Origin: Axinella damicornis
Taxonomy: Eukaryota > Porifera > Demospongiae > Axinellida > Axinellidae
Assembly (NCBI GenBank): GCA_963931865.1
Contig: OZ007513.1
Coordinates: 1,240,001-1,304,000, forward strand
Direction: 5' to 3'
Length of the DNA: 64,000 bases
A model generated the notes under the pieces. It was not told the origin of the DNA, made no database searches, and worked only from the letters and a program-made list of their open reading frames with translations. Of the stretch, positions 11,305 to 21,144 are shown piece after piece. Made by a program: the position numbers and the translations under genes. The first letter of the stretch is position 1. Each line of letters begins with the position of its first letter.

Positions 11305-11471
11305 ACAAGTAATAAAAAACATTAAAAATGTAGCAGGATGTAGGGATACCAGAACGGCAAAAAGTAAGGAAACAAGAGGGATGATCGAACATAACAGTGA
11401 AGTATACAATCACCCCTACAGAGATCTTCTTCCATATATACACATGTACAATGAAAAAAGATATGTAGGGG

Positions 11472-11658
11472 TGTAATAATCTCGGCCAAATGTTTTATTG
11501 CAGGAGAGCCAATCATTCAGGTACAGGCACTTAAATACAGAGAGGAACACCATACACAACGACCAAGGAATGCATTGTCCTACTGCACAACAAAGGAATG
11601 CACAGGTGTAATATAGCAATGGATAATGACAAGTACAATTACTAGTCCAATTACTACA
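11472..11658 (-). repeat. LTR (3' LTR of the minus-strand gypsy element)
   Basis: 187 bases, with no difference by eye from 15667-15853. On the minus strand it runs TGTAGTAATTGG to GAGATTATTACA, the usual TG...CA ends. It is flanked by AGGGG at 11467-11471. Just inside, the minus strand reads AGTGAGGGGGAGT, a good polypurine tract (about 11659-11672). Confidence 0.93.
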
Positions 11659-11688
11659 ACTCCCCCTCACTAAAAGTGGAGGTAAGTA

Positions 11689-14600
11689 TCAGTCACTTGA
11701 ATACCGATCAGGCGGTTTCCGTACGCGTTGGGGGTATCTTCGAGTTCGTTCGACACTCGAGTCGGAATCCGGTGTAGATTCTGGTGTGGCTGGTTGAGTA
11801 GTCACTGGTTGGCTTTCTACTGAGGAATGAGATTCAGAACCAGCAACGACAACTTGTGGAACTGGATCCTCAGCTTGTGGAAGTAGCACCGGCACTGACA
11901 TTGGCAAAGGTGCAGGTTCACAAGGTAGGTCTGAAAGTACATGGCGCTTCCGCACATGATCTTTGTGTCTGATCCAAACAATTCCTTCATCAGCCAACTG
12001 AACTTTAAACTTCCGGGGACCAACCTGTTCGATAATATGTCCAGTAAACCAGGCAGGACCACGACCAAAATTACGGACATAAACGGCATCACCCACAACG
12101 AGGGAACGATCTTGTGAATGCCGATCGTGAGCTTCTTTCTGCCTTTCTTGTTCCCTTTCAACACGTTTGGCTAAGTCAGGTTTCAACAAATCAAGTCGAG
12201 ATCTCAGTCTCCGGCCCAACAGAAGCTCTGCTGGTGACACACCAGTCGTGGATTGTGGAGTGTTTCGATAGGAGAACAGAAACCTGGCAAGCCTGTCTGA
12301 CAGAGTACCCTCTTGGATTTTTTTCAACCCTTGCTTGAAGATCTGGACTGCGCGTTCTGCAAGACCATTCGATGCAGGGTGGTAGGGTGGTGACAAAGTA
12401 TGTCTAATTCCATTCCTACGGAGGAACTCTTCAAATTCAGAACTGGCAAGGTTAGGACCGTTATCAGTAACCAGTTGTTCTGGTAGCCCCAACTGCGCGA
12501 AGATGCCTCTCAGGCACTGAATAATAGCCAATGAGGTTGTTGACGGCAATGGGTGGACTTCCATCCACTTGGAATGTGAATCAATCATCACAAGGAAATT
12601 ACGGCCAATGAAGGGTCCAGCCAGATCCAGATGAACTCGTGACCACGGGCGAGTTGGCCATTTCCAAGGTAACAGAGGTGACAGTGGAGGAGCAGGTCGT
12701 TGGCTTTGACAGCTAGCACAACTCTTGACTGCTTCCTCAATGTCCTGGTCCAACCCAGGCCACCACACAAACATCCGGGCGAGCCTCTTCATTCGACTGA
12801 CCCCGGGGTGACCATCATGGAGCTCGAGCAGAACTGGCACTCGACCAGGAACGGGGATCACCACTCGATTTCCCCACAGAATGCAATTATCCTGAACTGA
12901 CAACTCCATCTTCCGCACCCAAAATGGCTTGAGTTGTACGTCCTCACAACTGTCAGGCCACCCACTCTGTATGAACTGCAAGACACGAGACAACAGTGGA
13001 TCTCTTTGAGTCCAAGCTCTGATCTGTTGTGCAGTGGTGGGCAACTCCTGCAACTGTTCCAATAGCAGGATCAACTCCGAAGGTACAGGTGTAACCTTGG
13101 GTTGCTCTGGGAGTGGAAGACGACTCAAGGCATCTGCATTTCCATGTGCAGTGGTTGGTTTGTACGATATCGTGTACTCATACATTGCCAAGGTCAATGC
13201 CCATCTCTGAATTCTGGATGACGCTTGTGCTGGAACTGCCCGTTCAGCATGAAACAAATGCATCAACGGCTTGTGGTCAGTGTAAAGCAGGAATGGATGT
13301 CCAAACAAGTAGGTGTGGAACTTCTTCACTCCATAGACACATGCCAAACCCTCTTTCTCCATTTGAGAATAGTTCTTCTCAGCAGCTGAGAGGGTGCGTG
13401 AAGCAAACCCAATAGGTTTCTCCGTCCCATCAGGCATTTGATGAGAGAGCACTGCCCCAATCCCATAGGCTGAAGCATCACATGACAGTAGAAGCTGCTT
13501 CTTGGGGTCGAAATGTGCCAAAACTTGAGAAGTAAGCAACAGGCGTTTCGAAGCCTGAAATGCTTCCTCTACTTCAGACGACCACTTCCACTTGGTTGCT
13601 GCTTTGAGCAGATTGTACAGTGGTGCAAGGGTCGATGACAAGTTCGGCAGGAATTTGCTGTAATAACTGAGCAGGCCCAGATAGGATTTGAGCTCTCGCA
13701 CATTCCGGGGTGGAGGTGCTTCCTGCACAGCCTTGACTTTTTCAGCAATTGGATGGAGACCCTGTGAATCAATCTTGTGACCCAGGAAATCCACGGACGG
13801 AGCCATGAAGAGACATTTGGATCTTTTCAGCCTCAAGCCCGCTTTCTCCAAACGGTTCAGCACTTCCTCCAAAGTTTTCAAGTGCTCTTGCTCTGTGGCT
13901 CCGGTCACCAAAATATCATCAATATAAACCACCACATTGGGAATGCCCTGCAATAGGTTTTCCATTGTCCTCTGGAATATTCCAGGAGCTGACGAAATCC
14001 CAAATGGCAACCGGTGATACTTGAAAAGCCCACGGTGAGTGTTGATCACCACATACTGCTTGGATTCCTCCTCCAATAGCAGCTGCATGTATGCTTGGCT
14101 CATGTCCAACTTCGTGAACACTTTCCCACCTGCAAGCTTGGCAAACAAATCTTCAACTCGTGGAATCGGGTATCGATCCAACTTTGAGGCTTGATTCACT
14201 GTAAGCTTGAAATCACCACAGATTCTCACAGAGGCTTTGTCACTCTTGAGCACCGGAACAATGGGTGCCGCCCAGTCGGCGAACTGCACTGCCTCAATGA
14301 TCCCCTGTCGTACCAGACGATCCAACTCTTCCTCCACCAATGAGCGCATGGAGTATGGCACTGTTCTTGCCTTGCAAAAACGGGGCTCCACATTAGCATC
14401 AACAGAGATCTTGGCCTTGTAGCCTCTCAGTGTGCCCAGCTCATCTTTAAAGAGCTCCTGGTGATCCTCCAGGATATCCAGCAAAGCACCATTCTGCAAG
14501 CGATGAATCCTGTGCCAGTCAAGTCGGAATTCAGCAAGCCAATCCCTTCCAAGCAGGCTAGGTCCCTTCCCTTCAACCACAAGAAGAGGGAGGTTGGCTT

Positions 14601-15645
14601 CATGACACCCATGCTGCACTTGGACTTGCATACGTCCTAACACTTGCAGCTCCTCACCAGTATAGGTCCTTAGTCTGGCCTTGGTGGGTTCCAGGCATCT
14701 GTCTGGCCAAAGCTGCTGCTGTGTCTCAGCAGAAACTATTGAGAGGGATGCTCCAGTGTCAATCTCCATGAACAAGGACTGACCATCCACCACCATATCC
14801 ACTTCAAAGGGCTTCTGACGCTGCTCTGACTCCAGACTGAACATGGTGTACTCATCTGAGGGATTCTCCTGCGACTCTTGCAAGAGCTGCACCGATTGTG
14901 GTTTGTCTGGAGCTGTTTTCGGCAGTGACTTGGGTTTGGAGCGACATGCGGCTTTGATATGTCCGATTTTTCCGCAATTGTGGCATTTGGCTTCTCGGAA
15001 TCGGCATTTTTCCGCAGTGTGGTTGCTCTTCCCGCACCGATAGCACTTGGCTGTTGTTGACGACGGCCTCTTTTGTCGGAGAGTCAACTTGCGAATTTCT
15101 CCGGTCTGCGTAGCACCCCGCAAAGCTTGAGCATTTTTGGCAGCTGTCTCCTGCGCTTGAGCCACTTCCAGGGCTCGCTTAAACGTCAACTTGGTCTCGG
15201 ACAACAGTCGGCGCTGAATATTGTCGTCATTTATTCCACAAACCAAGCGGTCACGCAACATGTCGTCGAGCGTTGCCTTGAAGTTGCAAAATTCCGCTAG
15301 CGACCTCAATTCCGATACGAAAGTTGACACCGATTCCCCCTGCTGCCTGAAGCGACTGTTGAATTTGAATCGCTGTACGATTTCGGAGGGGATAGGACTG
15401 TGATGTTCTTTCACAGCCTCCACTAGGGCCTCGTAGTCCCTTTCCCCAGGTTTATCCGGCGCTATCAGGTTGCGGAGCAACTTAAATGCGGTCGGCCCAA
15501 TAACTGTCAAGAAGACCGCTCTCTTCTGGTCGGCCTCTGCAATGCCATTTGCCTGGAAGAAGTAGTCCAGCCTTTCTACATACTGTGTCCACTCTTCTCT
15601 GTTGGGATCGAATTCTCCGATCTTTCCGAATGTCTGAGCCGCCAT
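11689..15645 (-). CDS. Ty3/gypsy gag-pol polyprotein
   Basis: About 1318 residues from the ATG at 15645, 22 bases inside the 5' LTR; the frame is open further upstream, but that part lies in the LTR. Order: gag-like N-terminus; two CCHC knuckles (CYRCGKSNHTAEKC and CHNCGKIGHIKAAC, about 200-235); aspartic protease with DTGAS; reverse transcriptase with the catalytic YIDD box; RNase H with the SCDAS and YTDHKPL motifs; integrase with an HHCC zinc site (GHPGV...CASC) and the D,D,E core including VTDNGPN; then a C-terminal tail. Gag and pol are in one frame, so no frameshift is needed. The order RT-RNase H-integrase is Ty3/gypsy. It copies its RNA into DNA and integrates it; the frame appears intact. 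Confidence 0.95.
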   Translation of the reverse strand: MAAQTFGKIGEFDPNREEWTQYVERLDYFFQANGIAEADQKRAVFLTVIGPTAFKLLRNLIAPDKPGERDYEALVEAVKEHHSPIPSEIVQRFKFNSRFRQQGESVSTFVSELRSLAEFCNFKATLDDMLRDRLVCGINDDNIQRRLLSETKLTFKRALEVAQAQETAAKNAQALRGATQTGEIRKLTLRQKRPSSTTAKCYRCGKSNHTAEKCRFREAKCHNCGKIGHIKAACRSKPKSLPKTAPDKPQSVQLLQESQENPSDEYTMFSLESEQRQKPFEVDMVVDGQSLFMEIDTGASLSIVSAETQQQLWPDRCLEPTKARLRTYTGEELQVLGRMQVQVQHGCHEANLPLLVVEGKGPSLLGRDWLAEFRLDWHRIHRLQNGALLDILEDHQELFKDELGTLRGYKAKISVDANVEPRFCKARTVPYSMRSLVEEELDRLVRQGIIEAVQFADWAAPIVPVLKSDKASVRICGDFKLTVNQASKLDRYPIPRVEDLFAKLAGGKVFTKLDMSQAYMQLLLEEESKQYVVINTHRGLFKYHRLPFGISSAPGIFQRTMENLLQGIPNVVVYIDDILVTGATEQEHLKTLEEVLNRLEKAGLRLKRSKCLFMAPSVDFLGHKIDSQGLHPIAEKVKAVQEAPPPRNVRELKSYLGLLSYYSKFLPNLSSTLAPLYNLLKAATKWKWSSEVEEAFQASKRLLLTSQVLAHFDPKKQLLLSCDASAYGIGAVLSHQMPDGTEKPIGFASRTLSAAEKNYSQMEKEGLACVYGVKKFHTYLFGHPFLLYTDHKPLMHLFHAERAVPAQASSRIQRWALTLAMYEYTISYKPTTAHGNADALSRLPLPEQPKVTPVPSELILLLEQLQELPTTAQQIRAWTQRDPLLSRVLQFIQSGWPDSCEDVQLKPFWVRKMELSVQDNCILWGNRVVIPVPGRVPVLLELHDGHPGVSRMKRLARMFVWWPGLDQDIEEAVKSCASCQSQRPAPPLSPLLPWKWPTRPWSRVHLDLAGPFIGRNFLVMIDSHSKWMEVHPLPSTTSLAIIQCLRGIFAQLGLPEQLVTDNGPNLASSEFEEFLRRNGIRHTLSPPYHPASNGLAERAVQIFKQGLKKIQEGTLSDRLARFLFSYRNTPQSTTGVSPAELLLGRRLRSRLDLLKPDLAKRVEREQERQKEAHDRHSQDRSLVVGDAVYVRNFGRGPAWFTGHIIEQVGPRKFKVQLADEGIVWIRHKDHVRKRHVLSDLPCEPAPLPMSVPVLLPQAEDPVPQVVVAGSESHSSVESQPVTTQPATPESTPDSDSSVERTRRYPQRVRKPPDRYSSD

Positions 15646-15666
15646 CCCATCCTTGTCGCCAAAAAA

Positions 15667-15853
15667 TGTAATAATCTCGGCCAAATGTTTTATTGCAGGA
15701 GAGCCAATCATTCAGGTACAGGCACTTAAATACAGAGAGGAACACCATACACAACGACCAAGGAATGCATTGTCCTACTGCACAACAAAGGAATGCACAG
15801 GTGTAATATAGCAATGGATAATGACAAGTACAATTACTAGTCCAATTACTACA
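15667..15853 (-). repeat. LTR (5' LTR of the minus-strand gypsy element)
   Basis: 187 bases with the same sequence as 11472-11658, followed on the plus strand by the second AGGGG (15854-15858). It should contain the element's promoter and polyadenylation signals. Confidence 0.93.
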
Positions 15854-15966
15854 AGGGGTGATTGTATACTTCACTGTTATGTTCGATCATCCCTCTTGTT
15901 TCCTTACTTTTTGCCGTTCTGGTATCCCTACATCCTGCTACATTTTTAATGTTTTTTATTACTTGT

Positions 15967-16880
15967 TTATGTCATTTTTTTTGGCAGCAGGCACATGTTT
16001 GAGCTGAAGTTTGCTGCAGAAGTCAGTGACCTCACAGGCAACTGGGCAGTAGGTGTCCTTGCCTTGGTATATGGACTATATTACTCAGGTATTACACTTC
16101 CAGCATTGGCTGAAGAATCAGGCCCGGGCATCTCAAGTCAACTGTTCCCTAAATGGATGACAAAGCCCCTGAGTTCTCCCTGTCTGAAGACCATGGCATA
16201 GGCAGTTTATAGTAGGGACATTCATATGGGTGTTGAGAGTTGAGATAGGCATTCATCCTGCTCACAGAATACAGTATAGGTAGCAATATAAGCTTAGCTA
16301 AATCATGCGTACAGGGACTAACCTCAGTGCCTCGTTGGGCACATGTTGGGTTTGACATGTCGACAATCAACAACGCAGCTTCCACTGTTTCTAATTCAGC
16401 GATCTTGAGTAATACATATCGTTGCTAAGTGATCGTTTAAGTGCGCATGCGTACAAACATGAAAATGGCGTGACAAACGAAGCCATAGTTATTGAGTGGG
16501 CAGCTGCAGCCGCCCGGTGAAGACTTGGAGGTATCGAAAAAGCGATGAGACGTTGCACTGCTCGGTTGAAAATGCTGCTGTTTCGTGCGAAAACCATCGT
16601 GACAGATTGAGGCAACGTTGAGCTAAGTTGTCTGAAGAAAGAAGAAGAAGAAAGAAGAAAGAAAAACAATTTGCCCGTTTTGTGAGTGCCTGGTGTGGTA
16701 CTTTCGCGACGGGTTTTCGCGATGCGAGGAGTCTTGTTGGTCATGAAAACACTCGAAGATGAACGGTATGTGGTTATAAAGGCTTATAAGTGTACCGTTT
16801 CTGAGATTTGGAGAGATTTTTTTGTATTGACATGTATTGCGTGTACGTCGTATCCCTACATATAGACTCTACCGAGTCTA
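15967..16880. other. Spacer with possible exon fragments
   Basis: A short plus-strand open stretch after a T-rich GGCAG acceptor-like site (about 15988-16130; contains VYGLYYSGITLPALAEE) could be an exon, but it matches nothing I recognise. At 16721-16764 an ATG-led stretch runs into GTATGT, downstream of a purine-rich GAAGAA tract (16636-16668). Neither is supported enough to call a gene. Confidence 0.3.
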
Positions 16881-16881
16881 T

Positions 16882-17035
16882 GATAGGTTAAACGATGAAA
16901 CCGAGGGGTCTAAGGGATTTAGAGCCCCGCGGAAACTATATAGACACCCGCGCGCGAAGCGCAACGGTGTTTATAGGTTTCCAAGGGGATCTAAATCCCG
17001 TAGGCCCCGAGGGTTTCATCGTTTAAGGTATTTAT
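16882..17035. mobile_element. Palindromic MITE (TTAAACGATGAAACC ends)
   Basis: TTAAACGATGAAACC at about 16888 is repeated inverted as GGTTTCATCGTTTAA at about 17012-17026. The arms continue inwards with imperfect complementarity around a GC-rich loop (CCCGCGCGCGAAGCGC). No coding capacity. Confidence 0.65.
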
Positions 17036-17937
17036 ACTATACAGCTGGCAGCCAATCAAACCGCTGTCTGTATTAGCAATCGAAACAGTTAGCAACCGTT
17101 CAGTCAGAAAGACTTCGCACAGAGATATACTTTTATAGCAGCTGCTCTCCCCATCCGCTAACCGACAACTGATCTGCGTACTCGTGCCTCGTGTGTGTGA
17201 CTCCGAAGCGGAACCAGACTCTGGGATCGCTCCACATACGCCCCGCCCCATGACACTTACGGAGTAAGACGACCGTCGACCAAGTCCGAAGTCCAGCTCC
17301 AGCTCCACGCTCGTCTGGCTACAGCGCTCACACGCAAAGACGCTCGCGCGCAAGACCGAATCATGAACTGTACATTGAAGTAGCTATCTAGTCTATATCT
17401 ACTGTCTAGCTATGATGCTAAATGTATGACGCTGTAACTACATGAAATTTACAGGTGTATAAGTGAAATTTTACAGGTGTATAAGTAAAATTTACAGGTG
17501 TATAAGTGAAATAAACCCCCTTCAATTGGCCAATCATATCGCAGTATCTCATTGAAGTATAGTATAACTCTAAATAACCGTATGCAAGTGACGTCATCTC
17601 ATTAATTATTCATGAGCAAAATTGCGCGATTTCGCCGATGCCGTGCTTCCTACCTTAAGTCAAGTCATTTAAGAGTATGCTCCTGTCGTCAATATTCATC
17701 AGTGTCAGTTACTACTGGCCGGTCTAAGTACACATAAACACAACAGCCCCACCTCCAGATGATTACAAGTGTTGCAGCCCCGCCTCCAGAGTATTGCCGT
17801 GCAGCCCCACCTCCAGACGATTGCAGTGCTACAGCCTAGCCTCGGGTATTGAAGTGCAATATTTTGTTCCAGTTCAATTACACCTATCTCACATTTTTAG
17901 TTATAAACCACACAATGATGACAGTGACAGTGACTTC
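17036..17937. other. Spacer with short tandem repeats and an array fragment
   Basis: Contains three copies of a TTTACAGGTGTATAAGTGAAA unit (about 17447-17512). A stray piece of the 142 bp array lies at about 17653-17690 (CTTAAGTCAAGTCATTTAAG). Three copies of a GCAGCCCCACCTCCAGA unit of about 30 bases lie at 17740-17815. No gene is recognised. Confidence 0.5.
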
Positions 17938-18098
17938 AGAGGACAGGTAAAGTATAATCATGTGTGCATGGTAGTTACTACGATTACGTATGCACTTTTG
18001 GTTTTAGGATCAACGAAACAGTCACATACGTTGATCCTAAAACATATGTAATCGTAGTAAACTACCATGCACACATGATTATACTTTACCTGTCCTCA
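17938..18098. repeat. Hairpin repeat A
   Basis: GAGGACAGGTAAAGTATAAT (17938) pairs with ATTATACTTTACCTGTCCTC ending at 18098. The arms are about 75 bases with few mismatches around a loop of about 13 bases (18016-18028). Confidence 0.85.
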
Positions 18099-18115
18099 GT
18101 TCGCCCTATTATAAT

Positions 18116-18279
18116 AATTTCATCTCAACTGCCTTTCCAAAGAGTGTCATGTTTGGAGGTTTGTACACAACGGTTACTGCATTGTCAGTCCTAAAACATC
18201 ATAATAATATTATAATTGTAACCATTGTGTACAAACCTCAAAACACGACACTCTTTGGAAAGGCAGTTGAGATGAAATT
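18116..18279. repeat. Hairpin repeat B with a coding-like arm
   Basis: Arms from CATCTCAACTGCCTTTCC (18121) to GGAAAGGCAGTTGAGATG (ending 18274), with an AT-rich loop. The right arm reads on the plus strand into a short open frame ending GKTEWFKGQITKYDGLTTG and a stop at 18350. This resembles a small Tudor/chromo-like module, so the hairpin may have formed by inverted duplication of a piece of exon. Confidence 0.7.
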
Positions 18280-18399
18280 CAAAGTGGCATCTGGAAAGAC
18301 AGAGTGGTTCAAGGGTCAGATTACTAAGTATGATGGGTTGACTACAGGTTAATTGAACTGGTATATACTATGAAGAGAATTTCAAACCATAATTACCAA

Positions 18400-18655
18400 C
18401 CATCATCCTCCCTTATCATTTCATCAAACTTCAAAGAGCATCCACCTGCTGGCTATTATCTGGTTCAGAACCGAATAATAGCTAGCAGATGGATGCTGTT
18501 TCAAGCTTGATGGAATTGCGAGGGGGGATGATGGATTCCATCAAACTTCAAAGAGCATATCCACCTGCTGGCTATTATCCGGTTCAGAACCAAATACATT
18601 GTGTAATAGCTAACAGATGGATGCTCTTGAACCTTGACTGAAACTGGAGTAACCA
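18400..18655. repeat. Two tandem hairpins C and D
   Basis: 18400-18534 and 18535-18655 are each self-complementary (GAGCATCCACCTGCTGGCTA against AATAGCTAGCAGATGGATGC). They are also direct copies of one another, so the hairpin was duplicated in tandem. Each could fold into a stem of about 50 bases. Confidence 0.75.
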
Positions 18656-19014
18656 TTCAGGGGTTGTTTCAACTAAATATCTTTTGTACTGTGAGGTTTG
18701 TTTGATATTATAACTGTATACGAGCATCATTGTTACATGTATCCTCTTCCATCAATATAATGAGGATTAGTGTGTGCATGAGGAAGCAGCACTGCATTTC
18801 ATGATTTGATTGTCGACAGTCACATATATCAATGCCTAGAAGTCATGATTTATAGTTACATCTTTATTACATCTCCATTGCCTTTGTAATCAACACTGTA
18901 CAAATTAGTGACTTATAATGTTCTTGCTAACTCAATCATCACATTTTTGATGAATATTATGATTATCATTATTGCTCTGGTAATACTGTTCTCATGACCA
19001 TTCTAGTGACTGGG

Positions 19015-19553
19015 TAATTGGCAGGGACTTACTCTGATGATGTGAGACGACGTGGGTATACTCTTTAATGATTTGACTTAAGATGGTCCCACAACATAGT
19101 ATGTTGTCTATTACTCATGGGACCATTTTAAGTCATTCTCTGAACGCGAATGGGTAATTGGCAGGGACTTACTCTGATGATGTGAGACAACAGGGGCATA
19201 CTCCTTAATGATTTGACTTAAGATGGTCCCACAACATAGTATGTTGTCTATTACTCATGGGACCATTTTAAGTCATTCTCTGAACGTGAATGGGTGATTG
19301 GCAGGGACTAACTCTGATGATGTGAGACAACAGGGGCTTACTCTTTCATGACTTGACTTAAAATGGTCCCATGAGTAATACTATGCACTGTATATCTTCA
19401 CAGCAACTTAAGTCAACCATATTGACTTAAAATGCTCCCATGGGTGTCCCATGGGTTCTGGTGACTTAAATCAGTCCCATGAGACACCCATGGGAAGGGT
19501 GGCTTAAATCAGTCCCATGGGTAACCCATGGGATTTTTTACACTTTTAAGTCA
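19015..19553 (-). repeat. Right arm of long inverted repeat with CCCATGGG/TGACTTAA arrays
   Basis: Reverse complement of the 9941-10430 arm. It has three rather than two array units, with GGCAGGGACT recurring at 19020, 19160 and 19300 (140-base period). It ends with the paired CCCATGGG modules and CTTTTAAGTCA at 19553. Confidence 0.8.
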
Positions 19554-19775
19554 GTTGCTGCACAACCAAAGGACAGTAAATGACATCCAGTTATAACCTT
19601 TAAAACAAAGACAAACCTTCTGCAAAGCTTCAGCCTTGTAAACAGCTTGCGCGACGATGACGTAATGCGAATGGAATCCGTATTTTCGCCGCTTACTCTC
19701 CATTTACTAAGCGCCGATAATTGGTATGTCGGGTGCCGATAATAAGGTCATGCCGATAATTGGTGGTTTACGCTA

Positions 19776-20720
19776 GCTAGCTAATTAGCTATTTGATTTG
19801 CATATTGAGGTGGATAAGTGCTAGTAGCTAGTTTGGAGTGAGTGACATCATGGAGGTTACATGTACTGTAGACAATAGCTAGCCAGCTATGCACAGATCG
19901 AACTCATGAATTCAATTTCATCACTGTTGTATTGCTTACTTTGCAGTTCGGTATGTGTATTTAGCTATTCATGTGCATGTTTGCTACTTGTTCTTTCTGT
20001 TATTTGTTATTATTTCTCTATTTATGTAGCTAGCTATAGCTAGCTATGTACTTGTTACGTAACTGTTGTGTGTGTTATTGGGGGAGGGAGGCTGGCTCGT
20101 CATCTTACAACCAGTACATTTTAGTTAGTCTGCAGGGGACACAGATTCTGTGAGTGGCTTCTAACTATATGAAGTCACTCTTTTTTTGCACTTAGCTTCG
20201 TAATTTCACTACAATTCAGCTGCAAGGAAGAAATCTTAGTCAACAATCTATCTGTGACACCACAGGGTGTAGCTAATACCATATTTATTGAAGCTCCCCA
20301 CTCTGAATATCTACACTTGATAATTATTATAATTATCACAGATGAAGTTATAAGCCTCCACAACCATGCTGTTTATAAGTCCTGTCATAGTCTTTACCTG
20401 CATGTCCACTCCAGTGGAGGCCAAGTTGCACGCTTGGCATTCCACAGGAGTTGAATCCTGCATGTCTGCCAGATCAGCAGAATTGGCATAATATTATAGC
20501 TGTCCCGTGTATGAATAATTAATAAGGCAGGAATGTAATGTTTACGAGCTTCCGGGCACAAATCCCTCATAGAGTATTCACCGCTCAATTGGAGGCCATT
20601 GGGTATGGTGTAAGTGTGGTAGCTAGAGTTGCCATTCCTAAACACGTACACTGAGATCTAGAAACTTTGTCTTTGTTCCCAAGGTGGCGGCCTAAAACCC
20701 TCATGTAAGGGCTGCAACAA
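19776..20720. other. Intergenic spacer
   Basis: TAGC-rich patches near 19776 and 20030, no recognised gene. It leads to the receptor 2 promoter region. Confidence 0.4.
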
Positions 20721-20990
20721 GGGGTGACACTCCCATATACGCTGTAGTCAGAGCTGCGACCGGGCTTATCAGCGAATCTTGACCCCGTATACTAAGGAAA
20801 GGCTGCAGTCGCTACGCATTCTTCCCGGATACTATCGGCCGTCAAGCGGTCAACGGCTGAAATACAGCGCAGTAAAACGGTCAAGAGTCTTTTTGCGATG
20901 CGGTCAAGCGGTCAAGCAGCAAAAATGACGGTCAAGATTTCTTGACCCCGGTCGCAGCTCTGACTACAGCGTCAATGGGAGTGTCACCCC
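20721..20990. mobile_element. Palindromic MITE upstream of receptor 2
   Basis: The ends GGGGTGACACTCCCAT (20721) and its complement ending 20990 continue into arms containing GTCAGAGCTGCGACCGGG. The interior has repeated CGGTCAAGCGGTCAA. It ends 154 bases before the receptor 2 ATG. Partial relatives lie at about 43217-43265 (CAAAGCTGCGACCGGGC) and about 34600-34645. Confidence 0.8.
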
Positions 20991-21144
20991 CTCGATGTAC
21001 TATGTCTTGTGGAGGCGTCATGACGTCACCATACAAACACCGGACACGGATATCGGATGCAGTAAATTGCTAGTTATTACTAGTTATAGCTATAATTATT
21101 GTCAGCCCCACCACCCTCCTATCAATGAAAGGTCACAATCAGAA

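Larger units (their letters stand above)
11472..15853 (-). mobile_element. Intact Ty3/gypsy LTR retrotransposon
   Basis: A complete element of 4382 bases: two apparently identical 187 bp LTRs, a 5 bp target duplication AGGGG (11467-11471 and 15854-15858), a polypurine tract before the 3' LTR, and one uninterrupted gag-pol frame. Identical LTRs and an intact frame mean a very recent insertion. The TGGCGACAAGG stretch just after the 5' LTR is the likely primer-binding site. Confidence 0.93.
11305..15966. mobile_element. 275 bp palindromic element split by a gypsy insertion
   Basis: Bases 11305-11417 are the reverse complement of 15854-15966, 113 bases each. Between them lie a 49-base loop (11418-11466) and the LTR retrotransposon. 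The retrotransposon duplicated AGGGG at the loop/right-arm junction, so before insertion this was one hairpin of about 275 bases. No coding capacity: a MITE or foldback-type element. Confidence 0.85.
9271..19775. mobile_element. Candidate 10.5 kb nested inverted-repeat element
   Basis: The outer ends are imperfect inverted repeats: TAGCGTAACCTACCAATTAT at 9271 and its near-complement ending GGTTTACGCTA at 19775. Inside each end GCCGATAATTG recurs (three sites in 19714-19763; inverted at about 9461 and 9523), as subterminal transposase sites often do. Long inverted arms follow (9941-10430 and 19015-19553). The flanks AATAGCTA and GCTAGCTA agree at 6 of 8 bases, but TAGC is too common here to call this a target duplication. 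No transposase is recognised inside. Two independent inverted pairs could mimic a single element. Confidence 0.45.

Noticed and set aside
16837..17076. Arg/Tyr-rich 79-residue open frame
   Set aside because: It is created by the palindromic MITE at 16882-17035.
9271..19775. Polinton/Maverick virus-like element
   Set aside because: No DNA polymerase B, retroviral-type integrase of its own, ATPase or capsid frames are present; the only integrase belongs to the nested gypsy element.
20995..21144. Upstream start for receptor 2
   Set aside because: The extra 50 residues come from sequence next to the palindromic element and push the signal peptide inside the protein.
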